Origin: Acuticoccus sp963704595
GTDB lineage: Bacteria; Pseudomonadota; Alphaproteobacteria; Rhizobiales; Amorphaceae
Assembly (NCBI GenBank): GCA_963704595.1
Contig: OY969922.1
Coordinates: 1,240,001-1,304,000 of the forward strand
Direction of reading: 5' to 3'
Length of the DNA stretch: 64,000 bases
The notes beneath the pieces are model-generated. The model was given only the letters and a program-made list of their open reading frames with translations. It had not been told where the DNA came from and ran no database searches. Below are positions 44,801-52,436 of the stretch, in pieces. How positions within the stretch are numbered: position 1 is the first letter of the stretch; every line of letters starts with the position of its first letter. Position numbers and translations under genes: made by a program.

Positions 44801-46827
44801 GCGCCGGGTGCTGCGGTCTGCATCAGTTGCCCGCGCACCGCGACCAGCCGCAGCGCATCGTCGAAGGAGATGATGCCGGCAATGGCAGCGGCCGCGAATT
44901 CGCCGACGCTGTGCCCCACCATCGCCGCCGGAACGAGGCCGCGCGATTGCCACAGCCGCGCCAGTGCGTACTCGGTGAGGAAGAGCGCGGGCTGGGCGAG
45001 TGCGGTCTGGTTGAGGGCACCTGCCGCCTTGTCCCGGTTCGTGCACGGCTCGCACAGAAGCGTGCGCAGCCGGCTGCGCTGCCCGGATGGCAGAAGGTCG
45101 AGCCCGCGGTCGATCCAGGCCGCGTATTCGGGTTCGGCGGCGTAGAGGCTTGCGCCCATGCCGGGCACCTGGGCGCCCTGGCCGGGGAACAGGAACACGA
45201 CTGGCGGCGTCGGGTCCGCAGCCTTGCGTGGTTGCACGGCAACGTCCCGGAGCGCCGCGATGGCTTGCGCGGCGGTGCGTGCAGGCGCGCTCCAGCGGTG
45301 CGCGAACGTGCGCCGCCCGCTCTGGAGCGTGAACGCGACATCGGCCAGCGGCAGTCCGGGGTTGGCCTGCAGATGGTCCGCGAGTTCCTGCCTCTGTCGC
45401 TCGACCTGCGCGGCGCTGGCAGCGGAGAGCGTCAGGAGCATCACGGCGTCGCCCACCCCGTCCTGTTCGTCAGGCGGTGCGATCGGCGGTTCCTCGACCA
45501 GCACGTGGACATTGGTGCCGCCGACGCCGAACGCGCTCACTCCGGCAAGGCGGCGGCGCCCGTCCTCCGGCCATCGCGTCAGGGAAGTCGGGATGGTGAA
45601 GGGCGAACCTTCCAGGACGAGGCCGGGGTTGGGCGAGGCGTAGTGCGCGAGCGGCGGGATGATGCCGTCGCGCACGCTGAGCGCCGCCTTGATGAGGCCG
45701 ACGACGCCGGCAGCGGCGTCGAGGTGCCCAAGGTTGCCCTTGGCCGAGCCGAGGGCGCAGGTCCCGGCGGCGACGTCCGATCCGAACGCTTCGAGGAGGC
45801 CGTGAAACTCGATGGGGTCGCCCATCGGGGTCGCCGTGCCGTGACACTCGACGTAGCCGACGGCGGACGGATGCACCCCGGCGCTGGCATGAGCGAGGCG
45901 GATGGCCTCGGCCTGCCCGGCGGCGCTGGGCGCGGTGAAGGAGATCTTGTCCGACCCGTCGTTGTTGAGGCCCCAGCCGGTGACGACGGCGTAGATCTGG
46001 TCGCGGTCGGCAACCGCATCGGAGAGCCGCTTGAGCACCACCACGCCGGCGCCATGGCCGAAGACGGTGCCGTTGGCGGCGGCGTCGAACGGGCGGCACG
46101 TCCCATCGGGCGAGGCCATCCCGCCATCCTGCGCGAAGTAGCCCCGGTGCTGCGGGAAGGTGATCGATACGCCCCCTGCCAGCGCCACGTCGGTCACGCC
46201 GCTGGAGAGGCTCTCGCATGCCTGTGCGACCGCCGTGAGCGAGGTGGAGCACGCGGTGTGGACCGTGATCGCGGGACCGCGCAGGTCGAGCTTGTAGGCG
46301 ACGCGGGTGGCGAGCGTGTCGGTCAGCGCGCCCATCAGGTGCGGGTACATGCCCACCTGATAGTTTGAGGTGAACGCTTCGGTGGTGGCCCGGTCGGCCA
46401 GCACGTGGTGAAGGAAGTAGGTGGACAGGCTGCATCCGGCCCAGACGCCGATCGCGCCGTCGGTACGGGCAGGGTCGCACCCGGCGTCTTCCAGCGCTTC
46501 CCAGCAGATCTCCAGGAACACGCGGGCCTGCGGGTCGGTGAGTTCGGCCTCGCGGGCGTACATTCCGAAGTGGCGGGCGTCGAAATCCTCGACGCCATCG
46601 AGCACCGCCTTGGCGCACACATAGTCCGGCCGGGCGCGTTCATCGGCGGTGAAGGCGTCGGCGGCCTCGTCCGGCCCGAACCGGGTGATCAGGTCGTCCC
46701 CGGTCTGGACGCGCCGCCAGAAGGTGGCGACGTCGGGCGCACCGGGGAGGCGGGCGGCCATGCCAACGATGGCAAAACCTTCCGGCGCCGACACCATGGG
46801 GGCGGCTGCGTCTTCGCGCACGCTCAT
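38875..46827 (-). CDS. Hybrid PKS-NRPS: KS-AT-ACP-aminotransferase-C-A-PCP
   Basis: 2650 residues; ATG 46827 overlaps the loading-module stop by 4 bases. KS about 15-445: Cys193 in HTACSTSL, His329 in ECHGTAT, His368 in GNLGHLD. AT about 540-870: Ser640 in GHSVGE and HAFH at 736-739, the malonyl-CoA type. ACP about 932-1008: LGFDSL, Ser971. Pro/Ala-rich linker 1020-1115. Class III PLP aminotransferase about 1160-1575: FCNTGSEAVMAAMRVARA and TYGKVLGGG with Lys1414. C about 1598-2020: HHIVCDG at 1730-1736. A about 2045-2545: TSGSTGTPKG; pocket residues D2245, I2246, L2249, Q2288, L2311, G2313, M2335, I2343, W2344, K2532, one change from the glycine code DILQLGLIWK. PCP about 2555-2625: LGADSL, Ser2588. 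No KR, DH or ER. The layout matches mycosubtilin/microcystin-type lines that convert a beta-keto intermediate to a beta-amine and then add an amino acid, here probably glycine. Confidence 0.93.
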   Translation of the reverse strand: MSVREDAAAPMVSAPEGFAIVGMAARLPGAPDVATFWRRVQTGDDLITRFGPDEAADAFTADERARPDYVCAKAVLDGVEDFDARHFGMYAREAELTDPQARVFLEICWEALEDAGCDPARTDGAIGVWAGCSLSTYFLHHVLADRATTEAFTSNYQVGMYPHLMGALTDTLATRVAYKLDLRGPAITVHTACSTSLTAVAQACESLSSGVTDVALAGGVSITFPQHRGYFAQDGGMASPDGTCRPFDAAANGTVFGHGAGVVVLKRLSDAVADRDQIYAVVTGWGLNNDGSDKISFTAPSAAGQAEAIRLAHASAGVHPSAVGYVECHGTATPMGDPIEFHGLLEAFGSDVAAGTCALGSAKGNLGHLDAAAGVVGLIKAALSVRDGIIPPLAHYASPNPGLVLEGSPFTIPTSLTRWPEDGRRRLAGVSAFGVGGTNVHVLVEEPPIAPPDEQDGVGDAVMLLTLSAASAAQVERQRQELADHLQANPGLPLADVAFTLQSGRRTFAHRWSAPARTAAQAIAALRDVAVQPRKAADPTPPVVFLFPGQGAQVPGMGASLYAAEPEYAAWIDRGLDLLPSGQRSRLRTLLCEPCTNRDKAAGALNQTALAQPALFLTEYALARLWQSRGLVPAAMVGHSVGEFAAAAIAGIISFDDALRLVAVRGQLMQTAAPGAMLSVRAGAGEVTPLLGDGVDIAAINAPKLCTLAGPFEAIGSMEAALAKAGIASRRLHTSHAFHSAMMDGIVEAMRAEAGSMAFANPQIPLVSTVTAQWIGPDAPWNADYAARHCRQCVDFAGALTVAAGEAPPVLLEIGPGQTLLSMARQILGKDGAVRLVPSLPGADQSVDDALAFTRARGDLWAAGVPIPLDTQDRAARRTSLPTYPFVRTRHFIDAPPRSDRAAAPSISEAAPAMTHLSSAATTDRIMTASSDTDLPAAITGALLAILTDVSGEDITDEHTRTSFLELGFDSLFLGQFAQRLERELKVTVTFRQLLGNLPTVEALAAHVTEAIPADVAARFAGSAAPQKPLIAEAPTAPAGPVVAAPAMPAMAAGAGLEQLMQAQVIAMQNLFAQQLGALGRAPVAVAAPAPLQAAAPAVMAAPAPAAAAPEDAPANPRFALANISKKQSTERTEAQTRLLSDLTERYVQRFGASKALAAKYRPVLADPRAAAGFRADWKEMVFPVVAHRAKGARIWDADGNELIDLVNGYGQTAFGHSPEFVCDAVRRQMEDGFPIGPQSPLAGEVAAMIAEMTGHDRVTFCNTGSEAVMAAMRVARAVTGRERVVVFDNDYHGQFDEVLVRGRSRGGDPVALPIAPGIPRSAVGNMTVLKYGDPASLDWIDANRDDIAAVIIEPVQSRHPELRPVEFVRALRERADASPWALVFDEVVTGFRVHPAGMQGVWGIKADMATYGKVLGGGMPVGILAGSSRYMDALDGGAWSYGDDTVPEVSPTFFAGTFVRHPLVLAAVRAVLKHIATHGKALHDDLAVRTAALAEELNAAFAARGLTLRAETYSSWFVLEFGAAHPLGSAIYPLLRLKGLNIQEGFPCYLTTAHAEADFVAIARIITEAVDEMLAAGIFAAPGTVPQTAIPAEPALPDEIPLTEAQTEIWLAAQLGDEASCAFNESVSVDFTGPLDIAALQDALTAVTLRHDALRLRFARSGKTFTIAKDADLTAAQFTVSDEEDPAAALADLMAEDADTAFNLTGGAPVRAMLVKLAPQHHVLVLTAHHIVCDGWSMNIVLEELAALYTARLDGTPADLPPARGFARYALDQATRGQAATAPHEAHWLQTFADVPDLPELPQDRPRAAARTFAGATTTDFVDKALTKAIKTAGARQGATLFTTLFAAMQVMVGRLSGADDVVLGCPTAGQTLVDDPALVGHCVNFLPIRSPFDASASMATHLKATQARVLNAFEHQDVTYGTLVRKLAPPRQPGRLPLTELQFNLERIADGLAFKGLTASVTPNPKARSNFDAFFNISESAAGLRIDVDYNSEIYDEATIRRWLGHYRTLLGAIAEDAETPVARLPLLSAAELEALEAPNATERDYDRTARVFDLIARQIEATPDRIAAVHRDETLTYRALGERVDALASHLVATLPEGPGLVAVAVGRSLTMLVTLLAVWKSGRGYVPLDPRHPVARNAAVLKGAAPLGLVTDDDALASVAGEEMPVIRADRPLPEATGTGAPYPAGPEDTAYVIFTSGSTGTPKGVDVPHRAVVNFLNSMDREPGMTADDTVVAVTTVSFDIAVLELFLPLTVGARVVIADTEAVLDGFGLVALIERMTPTVMQATPTLWGMLLEAGLKPQPGLTILCGGEPLPRDLAHTLARTGRTLFNMYGPTETTIWSSLERVEPDAAAITIGRPIDNTRLHVLDAADAPVPVGVVGELWISGDGLARGYHARPDLTEAAFREIALPGLPPRRLYRTGDVARRLADGTVALLGRRDTQVKLRGFRIELGEVEAALRSVPGVAHAAAAVKVNAAGAAQLVGYLVAAPGADLRLDEVARAVARVVPTAMVPTAWVALPELPRTANGKLNRNALPAPAPRAVAPVASAAPSNDLERTLLEVWREVLGMDEIGTTDNLFTLGADSLTVFRIAARMIDKDLGLEARHLMAHPTITELAAYSASGAARASAPPSLKAFRGGQRRVGVPS

Positions 46828-48806
46828 CGTGTCCTCCTCACGGCGCGCAGCCGAACGGCTCTGTCCGCACCCGGCGGCGCGGCGGCGGTGGTTACTGCGG
46901 CGCCGGTGCTGCGCGGCGCCCGGGTGCCCGCCTCCAGCGCGGAGGCGAGCCGCGCGACGGTGGGATGCGCGAACAGCGTCACGATGGGGACGGCGCGGCC
47001 GAGATCGGTCCCGAGCATGGCCTGCAGCCGCGCCAGTTGCAGCGAGGTGCCGCCGACGTCGAAGAAGGTGTCGTGCGGCGAGAACCGCTGGTGGCCGAGG
47101 ATGGCCTGCCAGTAGGACCCGATCCGCGCCTCGAGCCCGTTGTTCGGGTCCGGCGCAACGGGCGCCGGTGCGGCGCACGGCATCGGCGCGAGCTGCTCCA
47201 GCGCGCAGCGGTCGACCTTGCCGTTGGGAGACAGCGGCAGCGCGTCCAGCCACATGAAGCGCGTGGGCACGGCATAGTCCGGCAGGCGCCTTGCGAGTGC
47301 CTCGCGCAGTTCGCCGTCGGTCTGCCTCTCCCCCTCCGGCACAAGGCACCCGACGAGCTGCGGCTCGGTGCCGAGGTCCCTGCGCACGATGGCGGCGCCT
47401 TCGCGGACGCCGGAGAGGGCGCACAGCGCGGCATCGACTTCGCCGAGTTCAAGGCGGAAGCCGTGGAGCTTCACCTGGTGGTCGATCCGGCCGACGAAGT
47501 GGAGGACGCCGTCCTCACCCACCCGCACCCTGTCGCCTGTGCGGTAGACCCTCTGGGGCGTGCCGAAGACCGTGCTTCTGGCGAAGGCGTCGGCGTTTAG
47601 GTCGGGCCGGCCGACGTAGCCAAGGCCTACCCCGATCCCGCCGATCAGCAGCTCGCCGGACTGGCCGGCGGCAACCTGCGCGCCGTCCTCGTCGACCACG
47701 GCGAGGGTCACGTTGTTGATTGCCCGGCCGAGCGGCGGCGGGGTGTCCCCCTCGGGGGCACCGAACGCATGGGCGGCGCAGATGTCGGTGCACTCGGTCG
47801 GCCCGTAGGTGTTCAGCACCCTTGCCCTGCAGGTGGGGTGAGTGAGCCAGGGCAGGAGGCGCGCCGGCTGGATCGGCTCGCCGCCAAGCACCACCCAGCG
47901 CAGCGATGCGAGCAGCGACGGGTCGCGCGCCCCCGGCCCCTCGACGATCGGGTAGACGTTGCTGGGCGTGCCGTTGATCCAGGTGATGCCGTGCCGCGCG
48001 ATGGTGGCCGCCAGCGCCTCCGGGTCGAACCTGTCGCCGTCGGGAAACACCAGCGTGCCGCCGACAAGAAGCGGCGCGAACAGGTTCTTCTGCGAGGCGT
48101 CGAACGTGGTCGCGCCGACGATGAGGACTTTGTCGCCCGGCGTGAGGTCGAGGCGGCCGATGTACCAGTCGATGAGGTTCGCGAAGCTGCGGTGCGCGAC
48201 CGCCGCGCTCTTCGGCTCGCCCGTGGAGCCGGAGGTGTTGATCACGTAGGCGAGATCGCCGCCCGATCGCGGCAGGTCGAGCGGCTGAGCACGGGCACTC
48301 TGCACGTCCGCGCCGTCGACCATGAGGATCCGTGCGCCGGCCGGAACGGCGGCCGCGGTATCGGCATGGGCGATCACCACGGCCGCGCCGGTCCGCGCCA
48401 GGATCGCACCGTTGCGCTCCGGCGGGCTGCGCAGGTCCATCGGCATGTATCCGCCGCCGGCCTTCAGCGCGGCCAGTACCGCGACCATGAACGCCGCGCC
48501 CCGCGGCACGAACAGCGGCACCACCGCGCCCGGTTCCACGCCCGCCTGCACCAGAGTGCGGGCGAGACGGTTGGCCGCGATGTCCAGCTCGGAAAAGGTC
48601 AGCGCCGTGGGGCCGCCGATGACCGCAACCGAATGCGGCGTCTGCGCGACCCGCGCATCGATCACGTCGAGCAGGTGCTCGAAGGGCAGGGAGGTCGTCG
48701 GCCCGTGGCTCCACGAGAGCGTAGTGGCACCCGGCACGGCCGGGGAAGCGGGCTTTTCGGGCACCGGCATCGGCGCGCTGCCGTCTAGTATGCTCCTGTA
48801 CGCCAC
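46824..48806 (-). CDS. NRPS loading module: A - PCP
   Basis: 660 residues. Adenylation domain about 40-540: LKAGGGYMPMDLRSPPERN (A2), NTSGSTGEPKSAAVAHRSF (A3), NTYGPTECTDI (A5), GELLIGGIGVGLGYVGRPDL (A6), YRTGDRVR (A7), LPLSPNGKVDRCAL (A10, Lys530). Pocket residues by GrsA alignment: D236, A237, K240, N278, V306, G308, T333, D341, I342, K530; I cannot match this to a substrate with confidence, a polar or acidic side chain is possible. Carrier domain about 555-625 with FFDVGGTSLQLA, Ser588. There is no C domain, so it should start the chain and hand an aminoacyl group to the KS of the next protein. GTG 48806 lies inside the end of the sugar-transferase gene (22-base overlap); ATG 48770 is the alternative. 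Confidence 0.9.
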   Translation of the reverse strand: MAYRSILDGSAPMPVPEKPASPAVPGATTLSWSHGPTTSLPFEHLLDVIDARVAQTPHSVAVIGGPTALTFSELDIAANRLARTLVQAGVEPGAVVPLFVPRGAAFMVAVLAALKAGGGYMPMDLRSPPERNGAILARTGAAVVIAHADTAAAVPAGARILMVDGADVQSARAQPLDLPRSGGDLAYVINTSGSTGEPKSAAVAHRSFANLIDWYIGRLDLTPGDKVLIVGATTFDASQKNLFAPLLVGGTLVFPDGDRFDPEALAATIARHGITWINGTPSNVYPIVEGPGARDPSLLASLRWVVLGGEPIQPARLLPWLTHPTCRARVLNTYGPTECTDICAAHAFGAPEGDTPPPLGRAINNVTLAVVDEDGAQVAAGQSGELLIGGIGVGLGYVGRPDLNADAFARSTVFGTPQRVYRTGDRVRVGEDGVLHFVGRIDHQVKLHGFRLELGEVDAALCALSGVREGAAIVRRDLGTEPQLVGCLVPEGERQTDGELREALARRLPDYAVPTRFMWLDALPLSPNGKVDRCALEQLAPMPCAAPAPVAPDPNNGLEARIGSYWQAILGHQRFSPHDTFFDVGGTSLQLARLQAMLGTDLGRAVPIVTLFAHPTVARLASALEAGTRAPRSTGAAVTTAAAPPGADRAVRLRAVRRTR

Positions 48807-49507
48807 AACAGCACCCCCACGGTTTTCCAGATGATCTTGAGGTCGAGCAGGAACGTCCTCTGCCGGACGTATTCGACGTCGAGCGCGACCCGCTGCGCGT
48901 AGCTCGTGTCGTTTCGCCCGCTCACCTGCCAGAGGCCGGTCAGTCCGGGCCGGACGGAGGTGTAGTGGTCCTGCGCGGAGGCGTCGTAATACTGGTCCAG
49001 TTCGTCGGCCATGACCGGACGCGGGCCGACGATGCTCATGTCTCCCTTGATGATGTTGATGAGCTGCGGCAGTTCATCGAGGCTGGACACGCGCATCAGA
49101 CGGCCGAGAGGCAGCACGCGCGGGTCGTTCCTGAGCTTGCGGGTGGCCTCCCATTCCACCTTCGCCGCGGGGTGCAGCTTCAGGTGCTGTTGGAGGCAAC
49201 GGTCCGAATCCTGCACCATGGTGCGGAATTTCAGGCAGTCGAAACGCACGCCGCCACGCCCGATCCGCGAATGACTGTAGAGGACCGGAGAGCCGCTGGT
49301 CGCCAACAGCGCGACGATGAACACCACCAGGAACGGCAGCAGAAAGACGATCAGCAAGATCGACGCGATGAGATCGAATGATCTCTTGAAAAACTGGCGA
49401 TCTACGTCGTCGGAAAATGTATTTTCAGATCGTGCGCGATATACTTCGGTTAAAGGTTCCTGTGTATAATCGAGCGGGTTTTCGAGCGTGGTATGGTCAA
49501 TCGACAT
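48785..49507 (-). CDS. Initiating undecaprenyl-phosphate sugar phosphotransferase (bacterial sugar transferase)
   Basis: 240 residues of the short PglC/ExoY-like type. One N-terminal membrane segment (FDLIASILLIVFLLPFLVVF, about residues 44-63) is followed by the catalytic core: SRIGRGGVRFDCLKFRTM, SSLDELPQLINIIKGDMSIV and VGPRPVMADE, and RPGLTGLWQVSGRND near the end. It transfers a sugar-1-phosphate to undecaprenyl phosphate, the first membrane step of repeat-unit assembly. Its last 22 bases overlap the NRPS loading module, so polysaccharide initiation and the NRPS are expressed from one transcript. Confidence 0.95.
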   Translation of the reverse strand: MSIDHTTLENPLDYTQEPLTEVYRARSENTFSDDVDRQFFKRSFDLIASILLIVFLLPFLVVFIVALLATSGSPVLYSHSRIGRGGVRFDCLKFRTMVQDSDRCLQQHLKLHPAAKVEWEATRKLRNDPRVLPLGRLMRVSSLDELPQLINIIKGDMSIVGPRPVMADELDQYYDASAQDHYTSVRPGLTGLWQVSGRNDTSYAQRVALDVEYVRQRTFLLDLKIIWKTVGVLLWRTGAY

Positions 49508-49630
49508 GCAAAACCTTCTTCAAAAACTCGTAAAAAATATTCAAGTCTCGAGAGATGAGCCAATAGCGTCCCTGTTATTTGTCTATTTGTTCAATATATA
49601 TTGCGACAAAATTGTGATTATTGATTCAGA
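49508..49630 (-). promoter_or_regulatory. AT-rich promoter region of the sugar transferase-NRPS operon
   Basis: 123 AT-rich bases upstream of the sugar-transferase ATG, in contrast to the GC-rich genes on both sides. It contains the 12-base perfect palindrome caatatatattg at 49592-49603, a possible regulator site. This is the only sizeable gap before the sugar transferase, so the promoter of the 16-kb operon should be here. Confidence 0.5.
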
Positions 49631-51112
49631 TTAGTTTTGGGGTCTTTTTTGGTCGAACCGGTCGTCTTTTCCGACTGTCGCAGCGCCTCCTTCGCGGCCC
49701 CGTTCCCCGGCGCTCCAAGGATCGCCGGCACTGGCCTGCGGTCGTGCTGCGGCGGTCCGGGAAACGGTGGCAAGCGCTGCGAGGAATACGAGCGGAAGGC
49801 CGGGGTCGGGGACCGTGGCGCTGGCAAGCATCGCGGAGAGCTGGGCGGCCGCGCCCGCACACGCGCCGGCATGGATCGCCTTGATCTCCGTCGGACATCC
49901 GGGTGCCACGGGCCGGAGGAAAGCCATCGCCAGGAAGATCAGGAACGCCAGCGCGCCCGGAACGCCGACACTCCCGAGGATCACGGACACGAGCCCGTTG
50001 GACCGCAGCGAGCCGACGCCTGCGCCAAGGCCGAACGTCTCGCGGAACGCGACCAGCCCGTAAGCCGCCCATGCGCCGCGCTCCAGACCGGATTCGCTGG
50101 TCACCTTGTCGAACAGGATCTCATTGATCAGCCGTTCCACCATGTCAGGCAACGGCGTCGCCACGACGACGAGACAGGCCAGCGCGACCGCGAGTGACAC
50201 CGCCGCCGCCCCGGCGAGGCCGGTGGTTCTCGCAACCGGACGCAGCGCCGCCCGGGGCGCCTGGATTGCGATCACGATGCTAGCACCGGCAAGCGCGATG
50301 AACGCGCTGGCCGCCAGCGAAGCGAGTGCAAACGCGAGGCTGAGAAGCGCCAGAACGCCATGCAACTGCCGCCCCGACGTGACGAAGGCGGCCGCGAAGA
50401 AGCCGAACAGGATGGCAGTGAAGCCGCCGAAGGAGGATGGCTCCGGATACCCGCCGACGATCCGCGGCAGCCCCGCCGACACCTGCTCGTTGGCGAGCGA
50501 ATAGGTCGCCGTGCGAACGACCGACAGGACCGGGTCGAGGCCGAGGAGGTCGAGCACCCCGAGGGCAGCGTTGATGAGCGCAACGATCACGAGCAGGCGT
50601 TCGCCGTAGAGCGCCCCCTTGCGCCGAAGCATCCCCCAAGCGGCCAGGAAAAAGGCAAAGCTGATGAGGATGTAGCCGGCCTGGGCGAGGTTCGAATTGC
50701 CGGGGCGGAGCGGCACCAGCGTGGAGCGGAAGAAGATGCTGATCTGCGCGCCCACCTCCCCGCGAGACAGCGAGAACACGGAGAATTCACCCTCGAACAG
50801 GCGCACCAGCAGGGTTGCGGAGATCAGCCCGTACGCGGCGTAGAGCGCGAGCGGGATGGCCTCCACCGGGATGTGCTGGTCCTCCCCGCGCATGAGGGCA
50901 ACCGCCGCGGTCGCGGTGATGATGGCGATGGTCAGCGCGGCCACGAGCTGCGTGCCCATCAGCGAAAGTCCGCCCATCGCCGGCAGGGCCACGGCCGCCA
51001 GCATCCCGAACGGCAAGAGGCATATGGCAGTCGCCAGGGCGCGGTCGGTCTCGCGCACCACCATGATGGCCCACAGCGCGAAGATGACTGGCGTTATGGG
51101 AAAGACCTGCAC
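49631..51112 (-). CDS. O-antigen-ligase-like / repeat-unit polymerase membrane protein (Wzy type)
   Basis: 493 residues with about eleven to twelve hydrophobic segments. A large extracytoplasmic loop between about residues 195 and 235 contains the conserved PRIVGGYPEPSSFGGF (Arg/Glu-rich loop typical of Wzy/WaaL-like enzymes), and a second one carries ERGAWAAYGLVAFRETFGLG with GAGVGSLRSNG, the closing part of the Wzy_C fold. It would polymerise lipid-linked repeat units in the periplasm. The GTG at 51112 starts one base after the stop of the export-protein gene, which is preferred over the long GC-rich upstream extension. Confidence 0.85.
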   Translation of the reverse strand: MQVFPITPVIFALWAIMVVRETDRALATAICLLPFGMLAAVALPAMGGLSLMGTQLVAALTIAIITATAAVALMRGEDQHIPVEAIPLALYAAYGLISATLLVRLFEGEFSVFSLSRGEVGAQISIFFRSTLVPLRPGNSNLAQAGYILISFAFFLAAWGMLRRKGALYGERLLVIVALINAALGVLDLLGLDPVLSVVRTATYSLANEQVSAGLPRIVGGYPEPSSFGGFTAILFGFFAAAFVTSGRQLHGVLALLSLAFALASLAASAFIALAGASIVIAIQAPRAALRPVARTTGLAGAAAVSLAVALACLVVVATPLPDMVERLINEILFDKVTSESGLERGAWAAYGLVAFRETFGLGAGVGSLRSNGLVSVILGSVGVPGALAFLIFLAMAFLRPVAPGCPTEIKAIHAGACAGAAAQLSAMLASATVPDPGLPLVFLAALATVSRTAAARPQASAGDPWSAGERGREGGAATVGKDDRFDQKRPQN

Positions 51113-51113
51113 C

Positions 51114-52436
51114 TCACTGGTCCTCGCTTCCGGACGGCGGGGCAGCCGCGAGGGCTGCGGAGGCGGTATCGACCGGCAGCGCCGGGTCCGCGGCGTCCAC
51201 CAGCCCCGGCGTGTTCCGGCCCCGCTCGGGCCGTGTGACACGCACCGTCACGGCGTCGCCGGGCAGGAGCTCGGTGACGGCGCTGGCCCCCACGGTGGTC
51301 GACACGTCCCCCACCTTGCGGCGGATCGAGAATTCGATCGTGGCGGTCATCGCCCGGTCGGCATCGGCTTCGCTCCAGCTCGTCAGCAGGGCGAGGCGTT
51401 CCTCCAGCGACGCGTGGTCGGAGACGAGCTTGCTGATCGCGACCATGCGCTCCTGCAGCGCCATCAGCGTCTCGCTCCGGCGGCCCGAGCGGCTGCGCTC
51501 CAGTTCGCGTTCCAGCGTGTTGAGGTTGCGCCGCGAGCGGGACAGCTCGCTGTAGATCTGCAGCAACCCGCTGTGCGCAGCCGTCAGCGACTGTTCGCGC
51601 CGCGAAACCTCGTTCTGTGGCGTCAGCCCGCGGTTCTGCAGCGTCTTGGAACGCTCGACGTCGGCTTCGTAGTAGGCGATGCTTTCCTGCTGGTTGGTGA
51701 CGAGGCCGTTGGTCAGCTCCACCTCGCCCTTGGCGGCCTCGATGGCGGCTTCGGCGAGTTCCACCTCCTTGCGGAAGGCTTTCGTCTCGACGTCGAGGAT
51801 CTGGTTCTCGATCGGTGCCAGTTCGGCCATGACGGCGTTGTCGATGAACGGCCTGGCGGAGGCCGGAAGGTCGTCCTCGGTGATTTCCGTCCGGCCATCG
51901 AGTTCGGCCTTCAGGCGCCCCGCCCAGACCGCCTCGCGGGCGACGTTTGCCCCCACGGCCTCGAGTTCGCTGCGCAGGGACGATCGCATCAGGATGCGGT
52001 CCTCCTCGTTTCCGAGGAGCGTCGACGGCCCGCCGGCCAGACCCACCGCCTGCTCGACCGTGAGGAGTGGTCGGTAGGGGAACGAGCCCGGCGCGCGGAC
52101 GTCGCCCAGCACGAAGACGGGACGGTAGTCCGCGATGGCAAGGCTTATCTGCGGGTCGACCAGCAGCTTGCGCTCGACGTAGGTGCGGATGATCGCGTCG
52201 CGTGCGTCGGAGAGGGGGAGGCCGGCGATTGCGACGCCACCGACGAGGGGGAGCTGCACCTGGCCGTCGTTGGCGATGACGAAGCGCCGGGGCTCCTCGT
52301 TGTCGTGCAGGAAGCCGAGTTCCACCACGTCGCCGACAGCCAGGCTGTAGCTGGCCTGCGCGCTTGCGGGGCGCCAGGGCAGCAACATCAGCGCAAGCAC
52401 GGCGAAGAGGAGGAGGGCGCGCTGCCGGCAGATCAT
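51114..52436 (-). CDS. Polysaccharide export protein (outer-membrane/periplasmic, ExoF/Wza-like)
   Basis: 440 residues. Signal peptide LLLFAVLALMLLPWRPASAQ, then the Poly_export domain starting YSLAVGDVVELGFLHDNEEP, and an SLBB-like segment VFVLGDVRAPGSFPYRPLLT. From about residue 190 to 370 there is a long Glu/Lys/Arg-rich coiled-coil, as in ExoF-type proteins, and a second beta domain near the end (LLPGDAVTVRVTRPE). No lipobox Cys at the cleavage site (MICRQ has a Cys at residue 3 only). It provides the outer envelope part of the export channel used with the Wzc-type kinase at 27-29 kb. Confidence 0.92.
   Translation of the reverse strand: MICRQRALLLFAVLALMLLPWRPASAQASYSLAVGDVVELGFLHDNEEPRRFVIANDGQVQLPLVGGVAIAGLPLSDARDAIIRTYVERKLLVDPQISLAIADYRPVFVLGDVRAPGSFPYRPLLTVEQAVGLAGGPSTLLGNEEDRILMRSSLRSELEAVGANVAREAVWAGRLKAELDGRTEITEDDLPASARPFIDNAVMAELAPIENQILDVETKAFRKEVELAEAAIEAAKGEVELTNGLVTNQQESIAYYEADVERSKTLQNRGLTPQNEVSRREQSLTAAHSGLLQIYSELSRSRRNLNTLERELERSRSGRRSETLMALQERMVAISKLVSDHASLEERLALLTSWSEADADRAMTATIEFSIRRKVGDVSTTVGASAVTELLPGDAVTVRVTRPERGRNTPGLVDAADPALPVDTASAALAAAPPSGSEDQ

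Noticed and set aside
36173..46368. Large plus-strand frames (up to 956 codons) opposite the NRPS/PKS genes
   Set aside because: They mirror the synthetase codons, are His/Arg/Val/Gly-repetitive and contain no recognisable domain.
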